DNA from: a virus
Strand: one strand, 5' to 3'
Virus record (IMG/VR): IMGVR_UViG_3300031576_000179
Location: 1-38,026 of that record
Length of the DNA stretch: 38,026 bases
The position numbers and the translations under genes were made by a program. How positions within the stretch are numbered: the first letter of the stretch is position 1; each line of letters begins with the position of its first letter. The notes below the pieces were generated by a model. The model ran no database searches and was not told where the DNA came from. It saw nothing but the letters and a program-made list of their open reading frames with translations. Below, piece by piece: positions 1 through 5,740 of this stretch.

Positions 1-127
1 ACCAATCAAGCCACTCTTCGGGGGAACCATGAAGATTCGATATTCCGGCATGATCTAAAATTATAGATCCTTCCTTGCCGGGATAGGAACGCAAAGCCCT
101 TCCTATTTGCTGAACATAAAGAGCTTT
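1..127. repeat. Terminal direct repeat, left copy (assembly overlap of a circle)
   Basis: These 127 bases are identical to 37900-38026. A length of exactly 127 is a common maximum assembler k-mer, so this is most simply a circular assembly graph written out with its overlap, not a biological terminal repeat. The helicase frame continues through the join, which supports a real circle or a circularly permuted genome. The unique genome is then 37,899 bp. Confidence 0.95.
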
Positions 128-919
128 AGATCTGATATTTCTTAAAATAATAACTCCATCACAGATTGGGACATCAAATCCCTCGCTAATCACATCGCAG
201 CTAGCAAGAATTTTTATATCACCACGCTTGAAAAGCTCTACAACTTCATCGCGCTTGGAAAGCGGTGTTTTCCCCTTTAACAAAAAAGAAGGGATATTGA
301 TTTTATTAAATTTATCAACCCATTTTTGAGCTTCTTTAATTGTTCTTGCAAAAAGAAGCATTTTTTTGTTTGGTGCAAGTCTTTGATAACAACTCACGGG
401 ATCATCAGCTGGGGCATTGCACGTGAATACTTTGCACGGGGCTAGGAATCCTGCATAGACCAAACTCTGATAGCTTGGACCCTCCAGCGCATATTCAAAA
501 ATATCACCAAGTCCCTGACCATCTTTTCTATATGGTGTTGCAGTAAAACCGAGAATTTTAGCCTTGGAGCGCAAAATATTTCTTAACCACGTAGGAGCTG
601 GACAATGATGTGCCTCATCGAAAACAAGAAGATCTGCATCAACAATTTTCTTAATTGATCTGCTCCCTTGTACCAAATGACATCTAGAATTTTTACATCC
701 CCATTCATCAAGGAGTTTAGTGGTCTGCTCTTGAATTGCCATTCTATGACAAAGGATAACCGCTCTCTTGCCCTTTTCTTCTAAGCGCCTAACCAAATCA
801 ACCATGATAATGGTTTTTCCTGCTCCCGTGGGAAGCACATAGAGCACCGAATGCTTTTGATTCAAAAGAGTTCGTAGCGCCAAAATGGCTTCGATTTGAT
901 AATCTCGTAATGTAATCAT
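1..919 (-). CDS. SF2 DEAH-box helicase, N-terminal 306 codons (continues across the circular join)
   Basis: This is an ATP-dependent superfamily 2 DNA helicase of the phage/UvsW-RadD-like type. The start is ATG at 919, preceded by AAGGAAGG. Visible motifs are PTGAGKT (residues about 30-36, Walker A), FDEAHH (about 100-105, Walker B), GFTATPYR (about 124-131, motif III), SEGFDVP (motif V) and QQIGRALR (motif VI, at the window edge). The gene runs off base 1 and resumes at 37899. Adding 919 and 371 bases gives 1290, exactly 430 codons, so the whole protein is 429 aa. It lies downstream of the ERF gene but behind a terminator-like hairpin, so it may be transcribed at a reduced level. It is the only obvious replication motor here. 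A role in fork or recombination-intermediate remodelling is inferred from the family. Confidence 0.93.
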   Translation of the reverse strand, partial: MITLRDYQIEAILALRTLLNQKHSVLYVLPTGAGKTIIMVDLVRRLEEKGKRAVILCHRMAIQEQTTKLLDEWGCKNSRCHLVQGSRSIKKIVDADLLVFDEAHHCPAPTWLRNILRSKAKILGFTATPYRKDGQGLGDIFEYALEGPSYQSLVYAGFLAPCKVFTCNAPADDPVSCYQRLAPNKKMLLFARTIKEAQKWVDKFNKINIPSFLLKGKTPLSKRDEVVELFKRGDIKILASCDVISEGFDVPICDGVIILRNIRSKALYVQQIGRALRSYPGKEGSIILDHAGISNLHGSPEEWLDW

Positions 920-935
920 ACTGCCTTCCTTATTT

Positions 936-966
936 AACAAAAGCCCCGAATTTGGGGTTCGGGGCC
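936..966 (-). terminator. Rho-independent terminator-like hairpin after the ERF gene
   Basis: Reading the minus strand, an 8-bp perfect stem GCCCCGAA / TTCGGGGC (965-958 and 950-943) with a 7-base loop is followed at once by TTTTGTT. It sits between the ERF stop (1026) and the helicase start (919), so it would attenuate transcription into the helicase gene. I see no convincing promoter between the hairpin and the helicase start. Confidence 0.7.
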
Positions 967-1025
967 ACACCCTCGCCGCTAGCTTTGTCTGATATCCTTC
1001 GGAGACATAAGAGTGGAGCTAACAG

Positions 1026-1874
1026 CTAAACATTATACTCATCCGGCAAGGAATCTTGTTCAAAAGTAATTTGATTCTGTTGTCCGTTGGGCCTTTGTCC
1101 TTTTTTCAAGTATCGGTTGAGACCCTCCTTGGGTCCTGTCATCAAATGATTGCCATACCAAAGACCGTCCCCGCCCTGCTTTTTGCCGTGGTATACATAT
1201 CCATCTTGCCTCAGCGACTTATAAAGATCGGAGTCGTAGGGGACGGCCCAGGCATAAGCATAAGTGTTGGGATCAATCGTTTCATGGCCTTTTGCGGGTT
1301 TATCTGGATATGATCCAAAATCTTTAGATTTATTTTGAGAAGATGGGAAAGGCTGAGTAGGTTTAGGGCTTTGTTGTACATCCCCTTTAATAGACATGAG
1401 TGCATCATCTTTTTCCGGATCGTCATCGGAACCCAGATGAAACGTTTGTAAATAGAAATATTTTTTCGCGTTGGTCATGGCCTTAGGAGTCGCCTTATCC
1501 GAAGAATCCTCTCCTTCACCAGCCGAGCTAGTCATTTGTTTTTCTTCTGGCTTGTCGCTGTTCACGAGAGTATAAGAGACTTCAACAACGGTTCGATTAG
1601 CAATTCTATCGTTTCCGTTTCTGTCTTTTTTAGTTATTGATTCAGTTTTTATCGCTTCTATCCTCGGGAAACAATTAATGCGATATTTTGTAAAGAGCTT
1701 TTGCATTGTTTCTGCAAGATCGGCTTCTCGCACATAGTGATAATGTTGAGACTCGTTGTAGCCTGATTTCTTAATAATTCCAACCTCTTGCATGATGGCA
1801 TTAATCTTCTGATTAAGTGTTAAATTATGAATATCGGTTGACAATGTTACTTCGTATTCCGGTTCTTTAGTCAT
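1026..1874 (-). CDS. erf: ERF-family single-strand DNA annealing protein
   Basis: This is a phage recombinase mediator that anneals complementary single strands, as Erf does in P22. The 282-aa protein shows the ERF signature: an N-terminal block with EVGIIKKSGYN and YHYVREADL, a central beta-rich part ending in SYTLVNSD, and the diagnostic GEGEDSSDKATPKAMTNAKKYF followed by DDDPEKDD. The C-terminal third is low-complexity and then ends in a short folded segment, as is usual for the family. The ATG at 1874 follows AGAGGAAC and lies one base below the stop of the Gp157-like gene, so the two are likely co-translated. ERF is consistent with concatemer formation and circularisation of a headful-packaged genome. 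Confidence 0.93.
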   Translation of the reverse strand: MTKEPEYEVTLSTDIHNLTLNQKINAIMQEVGIIKKSGYNESQHYHYVREADLAETMQKLFTKYRINCFPRIEAIKTESITKKDRNGNDRIANRTVVEVSYTLVNSDKPEEKQMTSSAGEGEDSSDKATPKAMTNAKKYFYLQTFHLGSDDDPEKDDALMSIKGDVQQSPKPTQPFPSSQNKSKDFGSYPDKPAKGHETIDPNTYAYAWAVPYDSDLYKSLRQDGYVYHGKKQGGDGLWYGNHLMTGPKEGLNRYLKKGQRPNGQQNQITFEQDSLPDEYNV

Positions 1875-1875
1875 T

Positions 1876-2367
1876 TTATAGTTCCTCTTTTTGATTAATA
1901 GTTGCTCTTAAAGACCACTTTGGCGCGAAAACCACCCCCGGAATTTCCATTGTGCGAGAGGAGGCTTCCCAGTCTCTTTTCATTTCTTCAGCATTTGGTT
2001 CCCAAGAAGTTTTTATGCGTCTGTAAGTTTCAGGCAAAATTTCTTTGTCCAGCACTACAGTTTTTATATGCTCTTGCCAGGAGAGCCTCGCATGTTCGAT
2101 TGTGATACCATCTCTACCCGTAAGGGTAAAAAGTTTAAGCTCCTCTTCGATTATTGATTCCTCTAACTGTTTACATCTTATTTTATGAGATTTAACAATA
2201 TTTTCCATCTGTACGAGCTGGGCTTTTAAATGGCCTATTTCATCATAGACTTTTTCTGCTTTTCTCTTTTTTTCCTGATAAACTTCCCATTTAGCCTCAA
2301 GATCTGGACTTAATACGCCTTGAGCGGCCAGCAATTGTGCTTGTAGTTGTTTTTCTTCTGTGTTCAT
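1876..2367 (-). CDS. Siphovirus Gp157-like protein
   Basis: This 163-aa protein has a long helical, coiled-coil-prone N-terminal two-thirds rich in E, K and Q. A C-terminal part resembles the Gp157 family: a hydrophobic beta segment with TVVLDKEILPETYRR, then EPNAEEMKRDWEASSRTMEIPGVVF and SLRATI. Family members sit beside ERF/RecT genes and some are reported to give phage resistance, but the molecular role is not settled. It is directly upstream of erf with a one-base gap. The ribosome binding site is the GGAG in CCTTCGGAGACAG, a motif reused upstream of other genes in this arm. Confidence 0.75.
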   Translation of the reverse strand: MNTEEKQLQAQLLAAQGVLSPDLEAKWEVYQEKKRKAEKVYDEIGHLKAQLVQMENIVKSHKIRCKQLEESIIEEELKLFTLTGRDGITIEHARLSWQEHIKTVVLDKEILPETYRRIKTSWEPNAEEMKRDWEASSRTMEIPGVVFAPKWSLRATINQKEEL

Positions 2368-2412
2368 TTTATCTGTCTCCGAAGGTTAGGGCTTTATTTC
2401 TTGTTTGTTTAT

Positions 2413-2435
2413 CTTAAAAAAATCAGTCTTACAAT
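2413..2435 (+). promoter_or_regulatory. Weak sigma70-like promoter for the isolated plus-strand gene
   Basis: A good -10 element TACAAT (2430-2435) lies 19 bases before the ATG at 2454, with a poor -35 about 17 bases upstream in an A/T-rich stretch. The gene is the only plus-strand one in this arm and therefore needs its own promoter. The match is weak. Confidence 0.25.
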
Positions 2436-2453
2436 AGAAAAAAGATATTTATT

Positions 2454-2816
2454 ATGTTCGCATCTCAGCTTTCAGTGCCATCATCTTATGTTAAATCCCA
2501 AAAAACGGTTCCCCCAATTAACCCAGCAAAAACTAAAGAAGAATTTCTTTTTTCCTTTGCATTTAGACCCGATGCGGTCGACTGTGATCTCGACTGGGAG
2601 GCCTTCCCCCTGCCCGAACATAGATTTCTATGGGCTATGCTGCTTCGCGCAATTACAGACGCATTGGGCGACGCGAAAGTGCCAAAACCGGCAAGGAAAT
2701 CTGCGCTAGCATATATAAAATCTAATAATTTTAGAGATTTTAGCTTTTTACGCATCTGTGCCTATCTCGACATTAATCCTATTTCTGTTCGCAGGCGATT
2801 AGGTCTATTGGGATAG
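2454..2816 (+). CDS. Small conserved phage protein, helix-turn-helix-like C-terminus
   Basis: This 120-aa protein is encoded on the opposite strand to all its neighbours. Its second half follows a pattern I have met in uncharacterised phage proteins: a helical block with EHRFLWAMLLRAITDALG, then SALAYIKSNNFRDFSFLRIC and LDINPISVRRRL. The last part (a small acidic helix, Asp-Ile-Asn-Pro turn, then an Arg-rich helix) looks like a helix-turn-helix and might bind DNA, but that is inference. Its 3' end overlaps the 67-aa minus-strand gene by 38 bases, tail-to-tail. The opposite-strand frame here is low-complexity and judged a shadow. No strong ribosome binding site is visible. Confidence 0.6.
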   Translation: MFASQLSVPSSYVKSQKTVPPINPAKTKEEFLFSFAFRPDAVDCDLDWEAFPLPEHRFLWAMLLRAITDALGDAKVPKPARKSALAYIKSNNFRDFSFLRICAYLDINPISVRRRLGLLG

Positions 2817-2982
2817 CGTGGCTGCGTTGTTCATTGTCGAGGCCTTCTGCTCTAGCTATTCTGCCCCTCTTTTTGCGCAATTTTTGCCAGATTCGATAAT
2901 GATCGCCATCATCATTGTAAACAAAAACAAGCTGTGGCGCCGTACCTTTACCAGATTTATACCAATAGTGTGTTCTGTTCAT
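2779..2982 (-). CDS. Small basic protein of unknown function
   Basis: This 67-aa protein starts MNRTHYWYKSGKGTAPQ. I chose the ATG at 2982 because AGAGGT lies seven bases upstream, inside the end of the preceding gene, and because upstream extension reads through a second, clearly cysteine-coding frame. The middle is Lys/Arg-rich (LRKKRGRIARAEG), and aromatic residues cluster in the first half. I do not recognise a family. Five bases separate it from the 59-aa Cys-rich gene upstream, so the two are almost certainly translated from the same message. Its end overlaps the plus-strand gene 2454-2816. Confidence 0.6.
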   Translation of the reverse strand: MNRTHYWYKSGKGTAPQLVFVYNDDGDHYRIWQKLRKKRGRIARAEGLDNEQRSHAIPIDLIACEQK

Positions 2983-2987
2983 AACGA

Positions 2988-3167
2988 TTACCTCTTTTTT
3001 GATTTCAGATTGCAGCAATCGATAGTGCGCAGGCAATCTTCGCACAAGACAGCTTTGCAGCGGCCACAACGCGCAGAGCAGCACATACAAACCTCGCGCT
3101 GACAATTGTTGCAGGCATTTATGGTCAGATCTTCGTCCGTAGCCTGGCAAAGATAACAACTCCCCAC
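2988..3167 (-). CDS. 59-aa Cys-rich zinc-binding protein, GTG start
   Basis: This gene is under 60 codons and easily missed. The start is GTG at 3167, with AAGGAG at good spacing. The product has 13 cysteines in 59 residues: CYLC at 4-7, CNNC at 19-22, CMCC at 27-30, CGRC at 34-37, CEDC at 42-45 and a CC pair at 51-52. Repeated CxxC knuckles imply two or more structural zinc sites, as in RING/B-box or zinc-ribbon folds. The basic tail KSKKR could touch nucleic acid. It is wedged between a second zinc-finger gene (stop at 3177, whose end supplies TAAGGAG) and the 67-aa gene, making a tight three-gene set. The function is unknown. Confidence 0.75.
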   Translation of the reverse strand: MGSCYLCQATDEDLTINACNNCQREVCMCCSARCGRCKAVLCEDCLRTIDCCNLKSKKR

Positions 3168-3176
3168 AAAAACTCC

Positions 3177-3383
3177 TTATTTATTCTTATTTAGCCATTT
3201 GGAAGTTTCTTCTTGGTCTTTTTTCCAGTCATTCTGTCCTTCTTCGCATTTTTCGCAAAAACCATCCCTTAACTCTTGCTTATGGCAGGTGTCACAGTAG
3301 AGAGCGCCACAGCCGTCACAGTGATATAGGCGCTCAACTTCGTTTGAGCCATTGCAAGTAGTGCAATTGATTAGCAATCTCAT
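3177..3383 (-). CDS. 68-aa zinc-finger protein
   Basis: This small protein has CTTC (residues 7-10), HCDGC (21-25), CDTC (30-33) and CEKC (43-46), spaced like a double zinc knuckle or B-box/RING-like cross-brace. The last third is Lys/Glu/Trp-rich (NDWKKDQEET). The start at 3383 uses the GGAG of CCTTCGGAGACC, which belongs to a 31-bp repeat (3380-3410) shared with the leader of the next gene upstream. It sits directly above the 59-aa Cys-rich gene and looks like a divergent relative. Such proteins in phage early arms are often host-takeover factors, but nothing here shows that directly. Confidence 0.75.
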   Translation of the reverse strand: MRLLINCTTCNGSNEVERLYHCDGCGALYCDTCHKQELRDGFCEKCEEGQNDWKKDQEETSKWLNKNK

Positions 3384-3410
3384 TTTTTGGTCTCCGAAGG
3401 TTAAGGCGAT
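3380..3410. repeat. 31-bp direct repeat, copy 1 (start-codon cassette)
   Basis: Bases 3380-3410 match 3920-3950 at 30 of 31 positions. Read on the minus strand, the repeat holds CCTTCGGAGACC, an A6 run and an ATG, that is, a complete translation start. Copy 1 contains the stop codon of the 3401-3898 gene and the start of the zinc-finger gene below it. Confidence 0.9.
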
Positions 3411-3898
3411 TCTGGCTTTTCTAAAATAGACACAATCTCGTACTCCGGGAACTCTACCTCATTCTTTTTGCTCCAATCGATCATCCATTCTGCTGTTATT
3501 TGCGCCACCTCGCTGGACTGCGGCGTGTGACCCCGTAGTATCGCTGTAAACCACCTCTCTGCTGGTCGACCCGCGTTGGGCTTGAGATCTATTGTGAGCC
3601 CATTGTAACGCTCGCAGCGAATATTCGCGATAGTACCAACCAGACATGCACAGTCTCCCTCATAACATGTTCCGTCTACTTTTCCACGCATTAGTGCGTC
3701 GTAAAGACCGATCGCTTCGGCCCTGGCGATATCAAGGACTTTAAAAAAGTCATCTCTTATGTGGCTCAAGTCGGCATAGCTCAAGTTGGCATAGCTCAAG
3801 TTGGCAGAGCTTAAGTTGGCCTTCTTACCCCTTGCTCCAAGAGACCTCAGCCAGACTGCGTGATCGTCTAAGATTTTTTTAAGATCGCTAGCTTCCAT
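3401..3898 (-). CDS. Conserved phage protein with short pentapeptide repeats
   Basis: This 165-aa protein opens with an alpha-helical DLKKILDDHAVWLRS, followed by four pentapeptide-type units (ANLSS, ANLSY, ANLSY, ADLSH) at about residues 27-46. It then has a conserved domain with GKVDGTCYEGDCACLVGTIA and RPAERWFTAILRGHTPQ. The same N-terminal repeat plus domain order occurs in many tailed-phage genomes, without known function as far as I know. The start at 3898 is well supported by AAGGAG. It is bracketed by 31-bp direct repeats, one ending inside its own stop codon, and is preceded by an 11-codon leader ORF that overlaps its start. This suggests a cassette gained, and possibly removable, by recombination. 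Confidence 0.75.
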   Translation of the reverse strand: MEASDLKKILDDHAVWLRSLGARGKKANLSSANLSYANLSYADLSHIRDDFFKVLDIARAEAIGLYDALMRGKVDGTCYEGDCACLVGTIANIRCERYNGLTIDLKPNAGRPAERWFTAILRGHTPQSSEVAQITAEWMIDWSKKNEVEFPEYEIVSILEKPESP

Positions 3899-3923
3899 AA
3901 TTCTCCTTAGTTTTTTTGTTCAT
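3888..3923 (-). CDS. 11-aa leader ORF overlapping the pentapeptide gene start
   Basis: The upstream repeat copy supplies GGAG, the A6 run and an ATG at 3923. Translation gives MNKKTKENYGS and stops at TAG inside the third codon of the next gene. The AAG GAG codons of this leader form the ribosome binding site of that gene. Coupled translation is likely if the leader is translated, but the ORF could also be a by-product of repeat duplication. Confidence 0.4.
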   Translation of the reverse strand: MNKKTKENYGS

Positions 3924-3950
3924 TTTTTGGTCTCCGAAGGTTAAGACGAT
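3920..3950. repeat. 31-bp direct repeat, copy 2
   Basis: Matches 3380-3410 with one mismatch. A shorter relative (14 bp, GTCTCCGAAGGTTA) lies at 2375-2388 before the Gp157-like gene, and the 11-mer CCTTCGGAGAC appears in inverted orientation at 996-1006. Confidence 0.9.
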
Positions 3951-3961
3951 CGATTCGATCG
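3947..3961. promoter_or_regulatory. 15-bp odd palindrome, candidate operator
   Basis: CGATCGA-T-TCGATCG is a perfect 7+1+7 palindrome touching the upstream end of repeat copy 2. Its position just before the leader of the pentapeptide gene fits an operator or a 5'-leader hairpin. No regulator is identified. Confidence 0.4.
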
Positions 3962-4009
3962 CCTACTATTAATGGTATCGGATCAAACTACGGATTGCTA
4001 CAGCTCTAG

Positions 4010-4019
4010 ATGGGATTAG
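4010..4019 (+). repeat. Solitary copy of the ATGGGATTAG iteron
   Basis: An exact 10-bp copy of the unit that is tandemly repeated at 4175-4184 and 4186-4195, located 155 bp away in the same non-coding region. Confidence 0.6.
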
Positions 4020-4154
4020 ATGCAAAATCCGAGAAATACGTAGAGTGAGTGGGAAAATTACGCAGGGAGAGAAAATCCCCATCTTATAGCCTGGCTATGC
4101 AAAGTTTGCGTAGGTTAGCTCGTTGAGCGACGGTGGGGCAGTTTCGGCGCCCGA

Positions 4155-4196
4155 GAGGATTAAGTTGGGATAGGATGGGATTAGAATGGGATTAGG
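4155..4196 (+). repeat. Tandem 10-11 bp iteron-like array
   Basis: There are two exact ATGGGATTAG units (4175-4184, 4186-4195), a degenerate TTGGGATAGG (4165-4174) and a weaker GAGGATTAAG (4155-4164), in register at 10-11 bp, about one helical turn. Four GGG runs with loops of 7, 8 and 4 also allow a loose G-quadruplex. Arrays like this typically bind an initiator or repressor on one face of the DNA. Confidence 0.6.
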
Positions 4197-4468
4197 GCGT
4201 AGCTCCTCCGCCCAGCGATCCCCCCTTTTAGTTACCAGGGGTGCCTACGCACCCAAGCCCGGGAACGAGCTTACCTAACGAGAACTAGTTATTCTCGCTA
4301 ACTAAAACTATAGGGGGTAGTTGTAACAGTAACTTAATTACTAACCGCGTGATTCTGGGCATGGCGCATACGCGCAGGAAGCGTGCCAATGCGTAGAACT
4401 ACTGACGGGGTGGGGTGGGGGTAGACCCCTTTTGGCGAGGGAGGTGTGGGGGTGATCCCCTCCGCTAT

Positions 4469-4497
4469 TTCGTAACCCTACTTTTAGGGCATGTCAA
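4469..4497 (-). promoter_or_regulatory. Candidate sigma70 promoter for the minus arm
   Basis: A perfect -35 TTGACA (4497-4492 on the minus strand) is followed after 17 bases by TACGAA (4474-4469), which matches TATAAT at the first, second and fifth positions. It would start a transcript near 4460 with an untranslated leader of over 500 bases before the leader ORF at 3923. Confidence 0.45.
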
Positions 4498-4548
4498 ACC
4501 ACCGTTCTAGAGATTTAGGAAGTGGGGCCATTGAAGACCCCGATAGGT

Positions 4549-4770
4549 TTACTTCTCGTTGGTATGTCCGATATGATCTAACGCCTGGCCAAGAAGCTTT
4601 TGTATAACCGCAGCTTCTGCAGGGAAGTAGGTCTTTGAATCTTTCCACTCACCAGTTTTCTTATCTTTAAACCTTTTTTTGATACTTATGGTTGGACCAT
4701 AACTACTTTCCCAAACTGCCACGTCAACACCTTTTTCATTAAACGACTGTAGGGGTCTATTTTTTTCCAT
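4549..4770 (-). CDS. 73-aa conserved phage protein, possible nucleic-acid binder
   Basis: This is a small protein with a beta-rich core of the pattern VDVAVWESSYGPTISIKKRF, then KDKKTGEWKDSKTYFPAE and a C-terminal helix (AAVIQKLLGQALDHI). I have seen the same strand-turn-strand plus helix pattern in short uncharacterised phage proteins, and it is reminiscent of PC4-like single-strand DNA binders, but that link is only a guess. The start at 4770 has AGGAG ten bases upstream. It is the first gene of the minus arm, right beside the divergent hub, and a 590-base non-coding region separates it from the next gene. First-transcribed position suggests an early function. Confidence 0.65.
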   Translation of the reverse strand: MEKNRPLQSFNEKGVDVAVWESSYGPTISIKKRFKDKKTGEWKDSKTYFPAEAAVIQKLLGQALDHIGHTNEK

Positions 4771-4997
4771 TTTACTATTCTCCTAGTTGCAAATAATACC
4801 GCACCTGTCATAACATGGAATTTACTCTTTAAATAGTCTTGTTTACGTGTGCATTTTTCTAAAAAAAAGAACCGTTTAAGAACCTTCGGGGCGACATAGG
4901 CCCTGACTGACTGAGAGACTCTGGGTAGTGATAAAACTTAGAAGTTGGCTACGCTCAAGGGAGTAGCTGATACTGTTTAATAAGGAACTTTTATCCT

Positions 4998-5138
4998 ATG
5001 GCAACTGACATAGGTTTGTTTTCCTGGCAACGGGCTGGTAGTCGATCCAGTAATTGGGGCAACGTCCAGGTCCACCCTCATAGCGGTAGCGCTACAAAAA
5101 GTTCTGTTACATTTGACAGTACGAGTCTAGCTTTCTAG
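4998..5138 (+). CDS. Possible 46-aa protein in the hub
   Basis: An ATG with TAAGGAA ten bases upstream opens 46 codons starting MATDIGLFSWQRAG and ending SLAF. The composition is Ser/Gly/Trp-rich with no motif I know. The stop codon overlaps the -10 of the late promoter, which argues that the ORF, if real, belongs to an earlier transcript. It may equally be a chance ORF in regulatory DNA. Confidence 0.28.
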   Translation: MATDIGLFSWQRAGSRSSNWGNVQVHPHSGSATKSSVTFDSTSLAF

Positions 5139-5141
5139 TGT
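5113..5141 (+). promoter_or_regulatory. Sigma70-like promoter for the late arm
   Basis: A consensus -35 TTGACA (5113-5118), a 17-base spacer and a -10 TAGTGT (5136-5141) that keeps the key T, A and final T. It is the best plus-strand promoter in the hub and lies 150 bases before the first late gene. Confidence 0.55.
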
Positions 5142-5152
5142 ACAGCTACACT
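5137..5152. promoter_or_regulatory. Inverted repeat overlapping the -10, candidate operator
   Basis: AGTGTA-CAGC-TACACT is a perfect 6-bp inverted repeat with a 4-base centre. It covers the -10 and the expected transcription start of the late promoter, the usual place for a repressor site. No repressor gene is recognised in the genome. Confidence 0.5.
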
Positions 5153-5291
5153 GGTTAGCAGGCCTTAAAGAGTCCACCCCTAAAACTATGATGATAGGAA
5201 GGGATGCCCCAGGTGTATCTAGGGTATTGCAAAGCAGCTAATCATGGGTTATAAGAAAGGAAGTCCCATTGTGGATCGACACTAGAGGCGG

Positions 5292-5708
5292 GTGGAATTA
5301 ACTCTCCAAAGACTTGAAGTTGCCGAAAGGCCAACCTTAGGTTTTCTGGAAATTAGCTCTGCCCCTTCTTTTTCTCATCATCTTTTAACCCTAGAACTTC
5401 CCTTCCGTGATAACCAAAAAAATATCTCCTGTATTCCCAAAGGGACTTACGAGTGTGTACGAGTTTATAATCGTGCCATCGGGTTCCCCCCTAGAAGGAT
5501 TCCTATTACATATGAAGTCAAGGATGTTCCCGGAAGGTCTGGCATTCTTTTTCACGCGGGCAATTTTGTTTCCAATACGCAGGGCTGTATTCTCCTTGGT
5601 CTCTCCCTTTCCAAAGAACCCTACATCATTCTAGAATCCAGGCAGGCCATGGTGAGGTTTATAAGTCTTCTCAAGGGTCATGACGGGGGATCTCTTAAAA
5701 TAGTCTAA
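5292..5708 (+). CDS. DUF5675 family protein (lysis-module position)
   Basis: This 138-aa protein has the DUF5675 hallmarks: ELPFRDNQKNISCIPKGTY (about residues 36-54), then TYEVKDVPGRSGILFHAGN and TQGCILLG. The invariant Cys in SCIP, the His of LFHAGN and the Cys of GCILLG resemble a catalytic arrangement, and the family is often found beside holins. A peptidoglycan-related role is plausible but, to my knowledge, unproven. No other endolysin-like gene is visible, so this is the best endolysin candidate. The start is GTG at 5292 with only a weak AGAGGCGG upstream. An in-frame TAG at 5283 prevents any earlier start. It is the first gene of the late arm. Confidence 0.8.
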   Translation: MELTLQRLEVAERPTLGFLEISSAPSFSHHLLTLELPFRDNQKNISCIPKGTYECVRVYNRAIGFPPRRIPITYEVKDVPGRSGILFHAGNFVSNTQGCILLGLSLSKEPYIILESRQAMVRFISLLKGHDGGSLKIV

Positions 5709-5740
5709 CCAAGAAGATTAAGCTTCTTTATAGTGAGATT

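Larger units (their letters stand above)
3962..4548. other. 590-base non-coding, structure-rich region (origin or long 5' leader)
   Basis: No credible gene is visible on either strand. The region contains adjacent odd palindromes ATAGCC-T-GGCTAT (4086-4098) and GCAAA-G-TTTGC (4099-4109), the hairpin GGGTGC-CTAC-GCACCC (4239-4254), CGAGAA-7-TTCTCG (4279-4297), short G/C hairpins near 4417-4430 and 4449-4460, an iteron array (4155-4196) and an A/T-rich stretch (about 4320-4345). A minus-strand promoter at its right end would make most of it a long leader for the 3898 operon. The iterons, A/T-rich segment and divergent gene order also fit a replication origin. The two readings do not exclude each other. 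Confidence 0.55.
4771..5291. other. Divergent intergenic hub between the two arms
   Basis: This holds the start points of both arms. On the minus side AGGAG precedes the 4770 gene, and a TATTAT (4798-4793) could be a -10 with a poor -35. On the plus side there is a good promoter with an overlapping inverted repeat (5113-5152). A diverged copy of the leader motif (AACCTTCGG, 4881-4889) and one weak 46-codon ORF (4998-5138) lie between. I see no tRNA or other recognisable RNA gene here. Confidence 0.6.

Noticed and set aside
1-127. Biological direct terminal repeats as in T7-like phages
   Set aside because: Exactly 127 bases is a standard assembler k-mer, and the repeat falls inside a gene.
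2779-3159. 126-codon version of the 67-aa gene
   Set aside because: The first 59 codons overlap out of frame with the Cys-rich gene 2988-3167, which has a good GTG start; the internal ATG 2982 has its own ribosome binding site.
5244-5285. 13-codon ORF in frame with DUF5675, separated from it by a TAG
   Set aside because: No ribosome binding site, and no sign of stop-codon readthrough elsewhere; TAG serves as a normal stop for many genes here.
3962-5291. tRNA or CRISPR array in the non-coding hub
   Set aside because: No cloverleaf with a T-loop consensus, and the repeats found are 10-11 bp without spacers.
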